Assembly (NCBI GenBank): GCA_050744085.1
Contig: JBOGGU010000125.1
Coordinates: 1 to 37,124, forward strand
From: JAVKSL01 sp050744085
Lineage (GTDB): Bacteria; Actinomycetota; Acidimicrobiia; Acidimicrobiales; JAJPHD01
Length of the DNA stretch: 37,124 nt
Direction: 5' to 3'
A program made the translations under genes and the position numbers. Positions within the stretch are counted from its first letter, which is position 1. Every line of letters starts with the position of its first letter. The notes under the pieces were generated by a model. That model did no database searches, was not told the origin of the DNA, and saw only the letters and a program-made list of their open reading frames with translations. This document shows positions 14,625 through 22,816 of this stretch, piece by piece.

Positions 14625-15930
14625 GCCACAGCTGGTTCTCGATCTGGCGTTCGATTACCGTCTCCGAGACCCCAAAGTGATCGGGCACCGACACATTCGG
14701 GTCGCCAAGCAGCTCACGGATCCCTTCGGCCGGGGCGAGCAGCTCGGCCGCGAAGGCTCGAGAGGCCTGTTGGCGACGTGACCGCGAGGCGGTCAGGAGG
14801 TAGCACTGCTCGCCTGGCTCGAAGAGCAGGCTCCACAGGCAGCGCGCGCTGGCAAACAGCTGCCCCTCGGCCCGTTGTCGCGAACCCAGCACCAGGCAAG
14901 CCTGATCCCGCTGGGGCGATGACACCGCGAGGCCATGCAGGGACCTGCTGGGGGATGGCACCGCTCCGGCTTGGACAAAGGGGAGGCCCTCTTGGTGGAT
15001 CGGGTCTGTCTCGGCCCTGCCAAGTGCTCGACGGGTGCGAACCGCTTGTCGATAGCCCATCTGGTAAGGGCGCTCGGGCCCAGCGAGCGTCCCGTCTTGA
15101 AGCTCGCCTCCCAGCGCGGCCCAATCCGGCCACGACTTCGGCGCCGGGTGCTCTGCCAAGGCCGATTCGGCCCTGGAGCCAGCGGTGTCGACCCACTCCA
15201 GCCACGGCTCCAGGTCGGATGCCCTGACCGCATCGAACAGGTCGTCGCGGTTGGGGCCGTCCACCTTCTGGAATGCGACGTCGATGCTCTTGGCGAAGTC
15301 GTGCCCGTCCGCGAAGGGGTCGAGGCCCAGCCGGCCACACGCCTGGCAGAACTCGACCTCCTCGGGATCCAGGCCCTGGAGCACCGACCACTCCTTGTGT
15401 AGCGTGGTGGCTTCGAGTCCGGCTTCGTCCAGCCGGGTGAGGGTCGACTCCACCACCTCGACCAGGGAGTCGCGAAGCCAGCTGGTGTCGACCAGAGCCG
15501 TGCCGGATGTGAGGAACTTTATCGGCCACCCTGGATGGGCAATCCCGTCCTCCCGCCAGGACAGGAGGGTGCCATCGCCATCGGCCTCGATGCTCAGATC
15601 TGGCCAGAGGAACCCATCACCAGCTGATCGCAGGCGGTTCGCCCCAGATTCAGTGAGGTCCGAAGCAGCGTCGCTGTTGCGCTCGGACCAGGGGCCTTTC
15701 CGGGACCCGAACAGGAGGCCCCACCAGTTGAAGGCAATCCATTCGGCCAGGGAGTATAGGGAGACATAGATCGAGCGCCTGATGCTCCCGCCCTGGAGGT
15801 CCTCGACGACAGTCAACGGTGGGCCAGTTTCGCAGGACACCTCCAGGCGTGCCCACGTGGCGGCCAGCTCGGCGGCCCTGACCCCATCGCCGGTTGCCTG
15901 CCACTCGAAGCGGAACAGCGGGCCTCCCAT
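14602..15930 (-). CDS. ImmA/IrrE-like protein lacking HExxH
   Basis: The 442-residue protein ends with a segment typical of the ImmA/IrrE (DUF955) peptidase family: RQQASRAFAAELLAPAEGI, then FGVSETVIERQIENQ. About 30 residues before it, where the zinc motif HExxH belongs, it reads GQLFASARCLWSLLFEP, so both His and the Glu are gone. The first 300 residues are not assigned to any family. They include a Trp-rich stretch (LAEWIAFNWWGLLFGSR) and FCQACGRLGLDPFADG, whose CxxC is a single pair, unlikely alone to bind zinc. It starts by ATG in a TGATG overlap with the 130-aa gene, so the two are probably translationally coupled. It is the last gene of the nurA-herA-sbcDC transcription unit. A non-catalytic sensor or regulatory role is an inference. 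Confidence 0.65.
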   Translation of the reverse strand: MGGPLFRFEWQATGDGVRAAELAATWARLEVSCETGPPLTVVEDLQGGSIRRSIYVSLYSLAEWIAFNWWGLLFGSRKGPWSERNSDAASDLTESGANRLRSAGDGFLWPDLSIEADGDGTLLSWREDGIAHPGWPIKFLTSGTALVDTSWLRDSLVEVVESTLTRLDEAGLEATTLHKEWSVLQGLDPEEVEFCQACGRLGLDPFADGHDFAKSIDVAFQKVDGPNRDDLFDAVRASDLEPWLEWVDTAGSRAESALAEHPAPKSWPDWAALGGELQDGTLAGPERPYQMGYRQAVRTRRALGRAETDPIHQEGLPFVQAGAVPSPSRSLHGLAVSSPQRDQACLVLGSRQRAEGQLFASARCLWSLLFEPGEQCYLLTASRSRRQQASRAFAAELLAPAEGIRELLGDPNVSVPDHFGVSETVIERQIENQLWLRRPGAR

Positions 15931-16322
15931 CAGACCCCCTCGGGTGCCTCGGAGTCAAGCAGCCGGTAACCCTTGTACTCGCCGGATTCGGAGTTGACCA
16001 GCCGTGCCTCCAGGCAGGCACCATCCCGACGGGCCCAGGCGTAGCGCGGGAACCCTCCTTCCCACATCCCCCCGACGCGACCGGCCAAGATCGCCTCCCT
16101 GAGCCAGGCGGTGAGGAGCGCCACGTCGCCGTGCATGCGCGGGTCGCACTTGGTGGCGTCCGCGCGCAGCCGGGGTGGGCCGGCTGGCGACGGATAACCC
16201 TTGTGCTCCCCGCTTCCCACGTAGGTTGCTGCGCCAGCGACCTCGCTGAGGTCGGCGGTGTGGCTCGTCATGACCACACGTCGCCTGGGGCGCCGATGGC
16301 CCGGGGTCCTCACCAGAACCAC
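15930..16322 (-). CDS. 130-aa unknown protein with two GE(H/Y)KGY motifs
   Basis: I cannot name this protein. It contains YVGSGEHKGYPSPAG near the N-terminus and SGEYKGYRLL at the C-terminus, two similar GE-x-KGY turns. Between them lie PRLRADATKCDP, a helix (DVALLTAWLREAILAGRVG) and a Trp/Tyr-rich WEGGFPRYAWARRDG. It is soluble with no signal peptide. The start is GTG 16322, 10 nt after the sbcC stop; ATG 16271 (MTSHTADLSEVAG) is an alternative that removes 17 weakly supported residues. Its stop overlaps the start of the ImmA/IrrE-like gene by one base. Its tight linkage to both sides suggests a shared job with the DNA-end processing genes or with the ImmA-like protein. Confidence 0.7.
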   Translation of the reverse strand: MVLVRTPGHRRPRRRVVMTSHTADLSEVAGAATYVGSGEHKGYPSPAGPPRLRADATKCDPRMHGDVALLTAWLREAILAGRVGGMWEGGFPRYAWARRDGACLEARLVNSESGEYKGYRLLDSEAPEGV

Positions 16323-16332
16323 GATACTCGCC

Positions 16333-18783
16333 CTACAAGACCCTGGCGGTGGCTCGCCGGCCAGCCAGCTTCACCACCTCGATGGCGTTGGGGAGCTGCT
16401 CCTTGAGGTCCCTGTCGTGGGTGACCACGAGCACCTGGCGGAACCTGCCTTTGAGACGCTCCAAGGCCAGCAGCATGCGTTCCTTTCGGTCGGCGTCGAG
16501 GGGCCCGAAGACCTCGTCCAGGACCAGCAGACCCACTGCCCCACCAGACAGCAGCATCACCTGCTCGCTGATCGCCACTCGGAGCGCCAGGTTGGCCAAG
16601 TCAGTCTCGGACCCAGAGAAACGGTCCATGCCATAGGTAGACCCGTGGTCGCTGATCTTGATCTCGTAGGTCTCCGGATCGACCTCCAGGCCGTCGTACT
16701 CGTTGTCAGTGAGCTCGGCGAACAGCTCGTTCGCCTGGGCGGAAAGGCGGGGGCCCACACTGCCCACCACCACGTTGCGAAAAGCCCCCAGCAACTCTGC
16801 GGTGCGCCCGAGGTGGCGCACATGGTCACCCAACTCGGCGAGGTGGCGGTGCTGCTCCCGTGCATCGGAGAGCCGGCGGATGCCGGCCTCCACCTTGGCG
16901 CTGGCCCCGGCCAGGGCCAGCTGGGCTGCGTGCGCCGCCTGAGCCGCTGCCTGCGCTACCGTCCTCGCCTCTTCGAGCGCCGCCGCGGCCCCGACCAGGT
17001 CCTCAGGTTGGAAGTCCAGCGTCTTCACCCGCTCTCGCAACTCGACCAGCTCGGCATCCAGGCTCTGCAGGCGTCTGCCAAACTCCTCCAGGTCGGCATC
17101 CACCGCGGCCCTGCGCTCCAGCCGGCCACGCAGTGTCCCTGCCTCGTCTGCCGCCTTGCGGGTGTCATCGACCTCCCCCGCCAGCTGGGTGCGCCCAGCC
17201 TCCAGCCTCTCGGCGAGCGCGAGCGGAGCCACAAACGCCTCGCCCTCAGCTGGCCGGCCAACCTCACGGCCTGCCCCTTTCCCGACCGCAGCGGCGATGG
17301 CCGGGGCGGCCGCGTCGATGGCCGGGGCTGCTGCGTCCATGGCAGGGGCTGCTGCGTCCATGGCAGGGGCGGCCGCGTCGATGGCAGGGCCCGCCGCGTC
17401 GACCGCTGCCACAAGTCGCTCCAGGGCCTCACCCTGTCGCTCCGTCGCTCTCTCCCAGGCGGCCCGCTCAGTCTCGGCCGAGGAGAAGGCCTCCTGGGCC
17501 TTCCGAGCCACACCCGACGCCCGGGTCGCTTCGAGGGATGCCGCTGCCACCCCGGCACGCAGGCCACCAAGGGCCGCCTCGGCCGACTCCAGCTCCGCCC
17601 GCCGATGGGCCTGGACCGCCTCGAACGCAGTCCCGAGCGGCTGGCCGCACAGGGGGCAGTCCTCCTCCCCCGAAAGCTCCCCCGCCCTGCTCAGCGCCAG
17701 GGCCGCCCGCTCCCGGTCCGCAACCGCCGACGCCTGGCGGCCCTCCAGCGCCGCCAAGCCTGCCCGGGCGCTCTGGTCGCTCTCCACAGCCTGGCGGACC
17801 GCGTCCCCATCGAGCGCGGGAGGTTCGGCTGGGACCTTGGCGACCGCCCGCCGGTAGTCGTCAAGCGCACTGACCACCACGTCGACGAGGAACAGCAGAC
17901 CCATCAGGCGCCGGAGCCCAGACGCCCTGTCCTCCAGGCCAACCAGCCGCTTCCCGGCTTCAGCGAGCCCACAGGCCTCGTCCTGCAACCTCTCGACCCG
18001 GTGCGCCAGATCGTCGCGCTCCCCCCGGCGGGCCCTACCGTCGGCCAGCAGGGAATCGTAGCTCCGCCCCAGCCGATCCAAGCGGTTGTGCTCAGCCTGA
18101 AGCTTCGCCACCTCTTCGGCCCGCACCTCGGCCAGGGCGGACGCGGCGCCGGCTTCGGCCTCGACACAGGTTGCCGCCTCGCGCTCACCCGCCAGCTCCT
18201 CTTCGAGCTGACCCACGTCCGCCAAGACGGCACGAACCTGATCGAGTCGCGCCCGAGCGTCACGGGTGTCCTTGCGCGCTTGGTCCCGCGCTGCATCGAG
18301 GGGGGTGATGCCGAGAAGGCCCAGCACCAGCTTGCGACGCTCTGCGGGGGAGCGGACCGAGAAAGCCGCGAGCTGCTTTTGCTCGGCGAACACCGAGGCC
18401 CGGAAGGCCCCGTCGTCCAGGCCCAACACCGAGTGGACGTAGCGCGCAGTGTCCTTGACCCCCTCAGAGACCTGTGACCCATTGGCATGGGCCTCGGCAC
18501 GGGCCGTCGAGGCTGCCCCTGAGAGGGTCCGACGAACGAGGTATAGCGTTCCCTCGTGCTCGAACTCAACCTCAGTCACACAGTCGGCGAGGATGCCAGC
18601 GGTGCGCACCTCGTCCTTGTTGGTGCGAGCGACTCCCCATAGAGTGAACAGGATCGCCTCCAGCAGCACCGACTTGCCCGCCCCGTTCACCCCGTAGATG
18701 CCCACCAGCCCGGGCGGGATCTCCAGCTCCAGGGGCTCCTCGTAGACCCGGTAGTTGCGCAGGTAGAGTCGGGTAATCCTCAC
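16333..18783 (-). CDS. sbcC: SbcC/Rad50-type SMC ATPase
   Basis: SbcC/Rad50 forms a complex with SbcD/Mre11 that tethers and processes DNA ends. The N-terminal lobe has GIYGVNGAGKSVLLEAI (Walker A, near residue 33). Long Ala/Glu/Arg coiled coil flanks a zinc hook, EDCPLCGQPLG (near residue 375). The C-terminal lobe has FSGSETDLANLALRVAISEQ (signature) and GLLVLDEVFGPLDADRKERM (Walker B), then VLVVTHDRDL. At 816 residues it is closer to archaeal Rad50 than to E. coli SbcC. Residues about 461-496 in the returning coiled coil are an Ala/Pro heptad repeat that would break a helix. Start GTG 18783, 13 nt after the sbcD stop; the open frame upstream has no family similarity. Confidence 0.9.
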   Translation of the reverse strand: MRITRLYLRNYRVYEEPLELEIPPGLVGIYGVNGAGKSVLLEAILFTLWGVARTNKDEVRTAGILADCVTEVEFEHEGTLYLVRRTLSGAASTARAEAHANGSQVSEGVKDTARYVHSVLGLDDGAFRASVFAEQKQLAAFSVRSPAERRKLVLGLLGITPLDAARDQARKDTRDARARLDQVRAVLADVGQLEEELAGEREAATCVEAEAGAASALAEVRAEEVAKLQAEHNRLDRLGRSYDSLLADGRARRGERDDLAHRVERLQDEACGLAEAGKRLVGLEDRASGLRRLMGLLFLVDVVVSALDDYRRAVAKVPAEPPALDGDAVRQAVESDQSARAGLAALEGRQASAVADRERAALALSRAGELSGEEDCPLCGQPLGTAFEAVQAHRRAELESAEAALGGLRAGVAAASLEATRASGVARKAQEAFSSAETERAAWERATERQGEALERLVAAVDAAGPAIDAAAPAMDAAAPAMDAAAPAIDAAAPAIAAAVGKGAGREVGRPAEGEAFVAPLALAERLEAGRTQLAGEVDDTRKAADEAGTLRGRLERRAAVDADLEEFGRRLQSLDAELVELRERVKTLDFQPEDLVGAAAALEEARTVAQAAAQAAHAAQLALAGASAKVEAGIRRLSDAREQHRHLAELGDHVRHLGRTAELLGAFRNVVVGSVGPRLSAQANELFAELTDNEYDGLEVDPETYEIKISDHGSTYGMDRFSGSETDLANLALRVAISEQVMLLSGGAVGLLVLDEVFGPLDADRKERMLLALERLKGRFRQVLVVTHDRDLKEQLPNAIEVVKLAGRRATARVL
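17296..17400 (-). repeat. 21-bp tandem repeat x5 inside sbcC
   Basis: Five 21-bp units (17296-17316 through 17380-17400) encode DAAAPA(I/M)-type heptads in the SbcC coiled-coil arm after the zinc hook. Units differ by a few substitutions. Confidence 0.92.
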
Positions 18784-18796
18784 CGCTCGAAGCCAC

Positions 18797-19912
18797 TCAC
18801 CCTGAGTGCTCCACCGCCCGGTCGAGGTAGTCCCGCCCCAGCTTGTCCACCCGTTCCCGGTCGAACCCGGTGAGGTCCTGCCCAGACACGTAGCGCGCCC
18901 AGCGTGACGGCAGCGAGTCCAGCGCCGGGAGCTCCACCTGCTCACCCACCCCCAACATCTCGGGGATCAGCCGGACGTGGAGCGCCTCCCGGTGCGCCTC
19001 CCTCACCGTGTCCATGTCCAGCAGCTTGTAAGCCTCCGGGTCAACCCCCTCCAGGTAGAGCCGCGCCACTGCCCCCGCCGGCACGCCAGCCACCCGGCTC
19101 AGCACCGCCTCCGACAGCTCGGCTGGCCCCATCCCGATAGCGGCCACCGACTCCAGGGTGAGCAGGGGGCGCTGGCCTTCCAAGGCCAGGTGGCGGCACA
19201 CCCCCGAATCGGTATCGAGGGTCACGATCCCTTTCGCCGCCTCTGGCTCGTCGGCGTAGGTGAACGAGTCGGTGGACCCGGCGTACCACATCCCCGGCCT
19301 CACCGTCGTGTGCACGTGGTAGTGGCCCAGCAAGACCAAGTCGGCCAGGAGCTCGCCGGCGTCCACCTCGATCTCGTTGATGTCGGAGTGCTTGGGTTGG
19401 ACCTGGGGCAGGCGGGGATGGGTGAGCAGCAGGTTGACCCGGTCGACACTGCGTTCGCGGTCGGCTCGCGCCAGCGCTTCGAGGGTCGCCTCCACTGTCA
19501 TCATCTGGGGGACCGCGTGGATCACCAGGCCTGGCAGCTCGATGCGCTCGTAGGACATTCGGTGGGCAAAGTGGAACCCCCCGAAGGCATCGGCCAGTGG
19601 CGAGTACGGGCTGCCAGTCCCGGCGAGTCGGGGCGTGTCGTGGTTGCCGGAGATCAGCACCGCCGGCACGCCGTGGTCCCGGATGCGAGCCAGGGCCCTC
19701 TGCACGATCCGGAACGTGTGGTAGGTAGGTCGGGGGTGGTCGAAGATGTCGCCGAGCCAGATCACCAGCTCAGGCCGCTGCGCCAGCGCCAGCTCCACCG
19801 CCGCCTCGAACGACACCTCGAAGTCGCGCTCGCGCTGGTTCAGCCCCTCCGGTGTGGTGACCGGGAGGTACGAGCGCCCGAGGTGGGCATCCCCGATGGC
19901 GGCGATCAGCAC
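18797..19912 (-). CDS. sbcD: SbcD/Mre11-type exonuclease subunit
   Basis: SbcD/Mre11 is the Mn-dependent nuclease subunit partnered with SbcC/Rad50. The metallophosphoesterase motifs are all present: IAAIGDAHLG (residues 3-12), VIWLGDIFDH, VLISGNHDTPRL, LLLTHPRLP and VLLGHYHVHT. At 371 residues it has normal length; the C-terminal part after residue 270 is the capping/interaction region. Start GTG 19912 is the start of conserved homology. Directly upstream, instead of the herA stop, lies a 140-bp repeat block that carries a second copy of the same start sequence. The stop is 13 nt before sbcC, consistent with one operon. Confidence 0.9.
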   Translation of the reverse strand: MLIAAIGDAHLGRSYLPVTTPEGLNQRERDFEVSFEAAVELALAQRPELVIWLGDIFDHPRPTYHTFRIVQRALARIRDHGVPAVLISGNHDTPRLAGTGSPYSPLADAFGGFHFAHRMSYERIELPGLVIHAVPQMMTVEATLEALARADRERSVDRVNLLLTHPRLPQVQPKHSDINEIEVDAGELLADLVLLGHYHVHTTVRPGMWYAGSTDSFTYADEPEAAKGIVTLDTDSGVCRHLALEGQRPLLTLESVAAIGMGPAELSEAVLSRVAGVPAGAVARLYLEGVDPEAYKLLDMDTVREAHREALHVRLIPEMLGVGEQVELPALDSLPSRWARYVSGQDLTGFDRERVDKLGRDYLDRAVEHSG

Positions 19913-20052
19913 GGGGGGGCTCCGGCTCTGGCGGCGTCGGCGGCGGAGGCTCCGGCTCTGGCGGCGTCGGCGGCGGAGGCACCGGCTCTGGCGGCGTCGG
20001 CTCCGGCTCTGGCGGCGGCGGCCGCAGCAGCCCGGCGGGCGGCGATCAGCAC
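19898..20052 (-). repeat. Repeat block between herA and sbcD with duplicated sbcD start
   Basis: The 15-mer GTGCTGATCGCCGCC, which includes the sbcD start codon, occurs twice on the minus strand: at 19898-19912 (functional) and 20038-20052 (6 nt after the herA stop). The 140 bp separation is mostly 30-bp units of the TCCGGCTCTGGCGGCGTCGG type (19921-20020), with a run of seven G at 19913-19919. From the upper copy a frame runs through an Ala-rich repeat and stops in TGA inside the lower start (CCGTGCTGA), one frame off from sbcD. Confidence 0.85.
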
Positions 20053-20057
20053 CGGCC

Positions 20058-21632
20058 TCAGTCCACCAGCGCGGCCACGTTGGGCGGCGCAGTGGGGCGA
20101 GCCGGCGGCGGCGGGGCCACCGACGCGACGTGGGCGTCGTACAGGTCGACCTTTGCCGGCACGGCGAACGGCGCGGCCAGGTTGACCAGCAGGCACTCCC
20201 CGGGCATGAGGGTCTGGATCTCCGGGCCGAGGGCAGAAAGGTCCTGCTTGGAGGACCCGCGCAATATCGAGCGGTCCTTCTCGTCGGCGAGGCCCAGGAT
20301 GAAGAACGTGTTGAGCTGGCTCAACAGCTCCGCGTCCAGCAGCTTGGGCTGCTGGGTGATGGCACACAGTCCCACCTTGAACTTGCGCCCTTCCCTCGCC
20401 AGGCGGGGGAAGACGTTGGACTCGCGGTCCTTGTTCCCCGACAGCACCCGCTGGGCCTCCTCCAGGACCACCGCCACCACCGGCAGGCGGTCATGCAGCT
20501 CCGGGGTGTCGAGGTACGCCCCGGACCACTCCTCCATCACCCGCCGGGTCAGGAAGGAGGCCACCAGCACCTCCTCGGTCGAGCCCAGCCCGCTGACGTC
20601 CACCAGCACCACCCGCCCGTCGCGCAGGTCGGACAGCACCGCGGCGCCCACAGACACGCCAGGGTCTGTGGCAATGCACGCCAAGCCGACGATTCGCCGC
20701 GCCCGGCGCTGGATCACCTGGAGGGTGCTGAGCGCCACCCGGCCGGAGAGCTCGACGTCCCGGAATCCCGGCAGATCGTCCACCCGGGCCAGCTCAGCCA
20801 GCCAAGCAAGGCTCTCGACCCGGTAGTGGCGCTCCAGCTCGAACAGGGCCTCCTCCTGTGGGCGGCTCCAGTCGTGCGCGGTGCGCAGGTCGTCGATCGA
20901 CAGCTCCCCCAGGCTCACCCGCAAGCTGGACGTTCCGGACAGCGGCCGGGCCGCGTAGGTCCGCAGCCTCTCGCCCGCCCAGGGGTGCCGAGCGAGCGCC
21001 TTGCGGTACTCGCCGTGGGGGTCGATCAGCAGTAGGGAGTAGCGGCCCTGGCGGCCCATGACTGCCCCGGCCAGCACCTGCATCAGGTTGGACTTGCCCA
21101 TGCCGGTCGTGGCGAAGATGCCCACGTGGGTGGCCAGGGACTCCCCGGGGATGCCGACCCCCACGTCCACCTCGGCCTCCCCGCTGCGCAGGTTGCCCAC
21201 GTGCAAGTCGCCCATCCGGCTGGCCAGGAACACCAGGTCGGCGGGCTCGGGCGAGCAGACCCGGGAGAACTGGGTGGGAAGGCTCTTGGGCTTGCGAAAG
21301 GACAACCCGTCAGGGGACACATACCCCAGGCAGCGGCACTCGGCGACCCGGTAGGTCCGCCGCCCGGCGTCGTGGAGGGGATGAGCGCCGCTCTCGCCCA
21401 GGGCGTCGTCGGCGAGCATGGTCCCCGCCACCCTCTCGGCCCAGCCCGGCTCGCGGTGCTCCGAACCATAGGTCACGTCGACCACCCGGAACAGATACCG
21501 CCGCCCGGTGACCTCGTCCACCCCCACCAGCAGCTCGCCAAGGAACAGATCCTCGTCGGGGGCGGCCCGGAACACCGCCTCCAGCACGTTCTTGCCGTAA
21601 AGGCGACCCCTCGGGGCCAGCTCCGCGCTCAC
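20058..21632 (-). CDS. herA: HerA-type DNA translocase ATPase
   Basis: HerA is a hexameric FtsK/HerA-superfamily ATPase that pumps DNA and works with the nuclease NurA in end resection. The N-terminal HAS-barrel (GELLVGVDEVTGRRYLFRVV) precedes the ATPase core: HVGIFATTGMGKSNLMQVLA (Walker A, near residue 170), LLLIDPHGEYRKAL (the HerA DPHGEY motif), VVAVVLEEAQRVLSG (Walker B with Glu), and FFILGLADEKDRSILRG (sensor/arginine region). The 524-residue length is typical. Start GTG 21632 overlaps the nurA stop as GTGA, a sign of translational coupling. The open frame further upstream overlaps nurA and is not coding. Confidence 0.9.
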   Translation of the reverse strand: MSAELAPRGRLYGKNVLEAVFRAAPDEDLFLGELLVGVDEVTGRRYLFRVVDVTYGSEHREPGWAERVAGTMLADDALGESGAHPLHDAGRRTYRVAECRCLGYVSPDGLSFRKPKSLPTQFSRVCSPEPADLVFLASRMGDLHVGNLRSGEAEVDVGVGIPGESLATHVGIFATTGMGKSNLMQVLAGAVMGRQGRYSLLLIDPHGEYRKALARHPWAGERLRTYAARPLSGTSSLRVSLGELSIDDLRTAHDWSRPQEEALFELERHYRVESLAWLAELARVDDLPGFRDVELSGRVALSTLQVIQRRARRIVGLACIATDPGVSVGAAVLSDLRDGRVVLVDVSGLGSTEEVLVASFLTRRVMEEWSGAYLDTPELHDRLPVVAVVLEEAQRVLSGNKDRESNVFPRLAREGRKFKVGLCAITQQPKLLDAELLSQLNTFFILGLADEKDRSILRGSSKQDLSALGPEIQTLMPGECLLVNLAAPFAVPAKVDLYDAHVASVAPPPPARPTAPPNVAALVD

Positions 21633-22672
21633 GCCCGCTCCATGAGCCGATGCCTGTCTGCGAAATATCGCTCCCTGCGCACAAGACCCACTCCCACTCG
21701 ATCGAGGTGCTCGTCGAGGGCAAGCCTCGCGTCGTCGCGAACCCAGCCCGGACAGGCAGCCAGCCCGTCGACCACCGACAGGGGGTAAGGGTAGCCAGGG
21801 AAGGCCGCGTCGTCGGACACCGCCGCCAGCGCACCGAGGACAGCGTCGACCGGCCCGCCCCCCGAGGGGAGGTCGGGGTTGGTCTCGGGGGGGACTCGGG
21901 GGGCAGAGCCCCCCGAGGGGAGGTCCACCCGGAAGGCGAAGCGAGCCGAGGGGTCCAGCCTGGCCACGGCCACACGCAGCGCCGGCTCCACGCCCGGCGC
22001 GGTGTGCGCGACCGCCGCCCACCACCTGGCCCGTGGCCCGAGGTTCGGATCGGCCTCGGCCTCGGCTTCCAGGGCGGCCACCAGGGGCGCCCCACCCCTG
22101 GCCAGGCCCGAGTGCTTGGTCACCGCCACGACGACCACACCCCGCGCAGCCGCACGATCGAGGATCCGAGCGGCCCACGCGCCAGGTATCCGCCAGTCGG
22201 GCCGGAGGTCCCCGTCCACGATCACCAGCGCCCCGGGTTCGGCGTCGGCCACCGTGGCCGCCAGCGCCTCCCACTCGGCCACATCACGGAGCAGGTTGGC
22301 GTCGACGACCGTGTCGGCCGGCAGGTCCAACCCGATACCGGCGAGTCGGGCCAGTGTCGACCGGCGCTCGTCCCCCCCGAGGAGGTGGGTCCGGAGCGGC
22401 CCCACCTCCTCGGCTACGCAAGCACCCAGCCGCCATCGTGCCCGTGCCGTCCTCACCACCACGACGGCCACGCAGCGGGCATCGGCCACCGTGGCCTGCC
22501 CTCCATCTATCGCCCACACCTCCGCCGGTGCCGTGCCGCGCTCGAGGGCCGCCAGCGCCACGACCGGCTCGGCGACCAAGCCCCCGTGGCCCTCACCACC
22601 GAGGCGTTCGCCCCCGCCATCAAGCAGCGCCGCCAGGCGTCCCGCGACAGCCTCCATCGTGTCCGTGGTCAT
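21629..22672 (-). CDS. nurA: NurA-domain nuclease
   Basis: NurA is an RNase H-like 5'-3' nuclease that docks on HerA. Supporting motifs are VWAIDGGQATVADARCVAVV (the Asp-containing first strand, near residue 48), ALVIVDGDLRPDW (second Asp), VVAVTKHSGLARGG and the C-terminal GYPYPLSVVDGLAACPGWVRDD, which resembles the YPYPL...AH segment of the family. The length is 347 residues. The start ATG 22672 is preceded by CTAAGGCA; the SD would be very close, so ATG 22657 is possible. It is first in the nurA-herA-sbcD-sbcC series and divergent from rnpB, sharing a 144-bp control region. The sequence around 150-160 and 255-280 is low in conservation, with a small duplicated LPSGG segment. Confidence 0.85.
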   Translation of the reverse strand: MTTDTMEAVAGRLAALLDGGGERLGGEGHGGLVAEPVVALAALERGTAPAEVWAIDGGQATVADARCVAVVVVRTARARWRLGACVAEEVGPLRTHLLGGDERRSTLARLAGIGLDLPADTVVDANLLRDVAEWEALAATVADAEPGALVIVDGDLRPDWRIPGAWAARILDRAAARGVVVVAVTKHSGLARGGAPLVAALEAEAEADPNLGPRARWWAAVAHTAPGVEPALRVAVARLDPSARFAFRVDLPSGGSAPRVPPETNPDLPSGGGPVDAVLGALAAVSDDAAFPGYPYPLSVVDGLAACPGWVRDDARLALDEHLDRVGVGLVRRERYFADRHRLMERA

Positions 22673-22803
22673 TGCCTTAGCTTGCCACGACCGCGTGACA
22701 TCGATCACCACACGCGGTCCCCGGGCGAACCTGGCAGGATGGATGACGCTCGGGGTCAATAATCTTGCCAAGTTCGCTCTTCGGGGCCTCGGGGCGCACC
22801 GGC

Positions 22804-22809
22804 TAACGT
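22804..22809 (+). promoter_or_regulatory. Putative -10 (TAACGT) for rnpB
   Basis: TAACGT matches the TANNNT pattern and ends 7 nt before the first base of the RNase P RNA P1 helix, the expected distance to a transcription start. A -35 is not clear. Confidence 0.5.
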
Positions 22810-22816
22810 GGCCGAC

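Noticed and set aside
16258..18477. Open frame of 739 codons on the plus strand over sbcC and the 130-aa gene
   Set aside because: No domains; sbcC has Walker A, zinc hook, signature and Walker B on the opposite strand.
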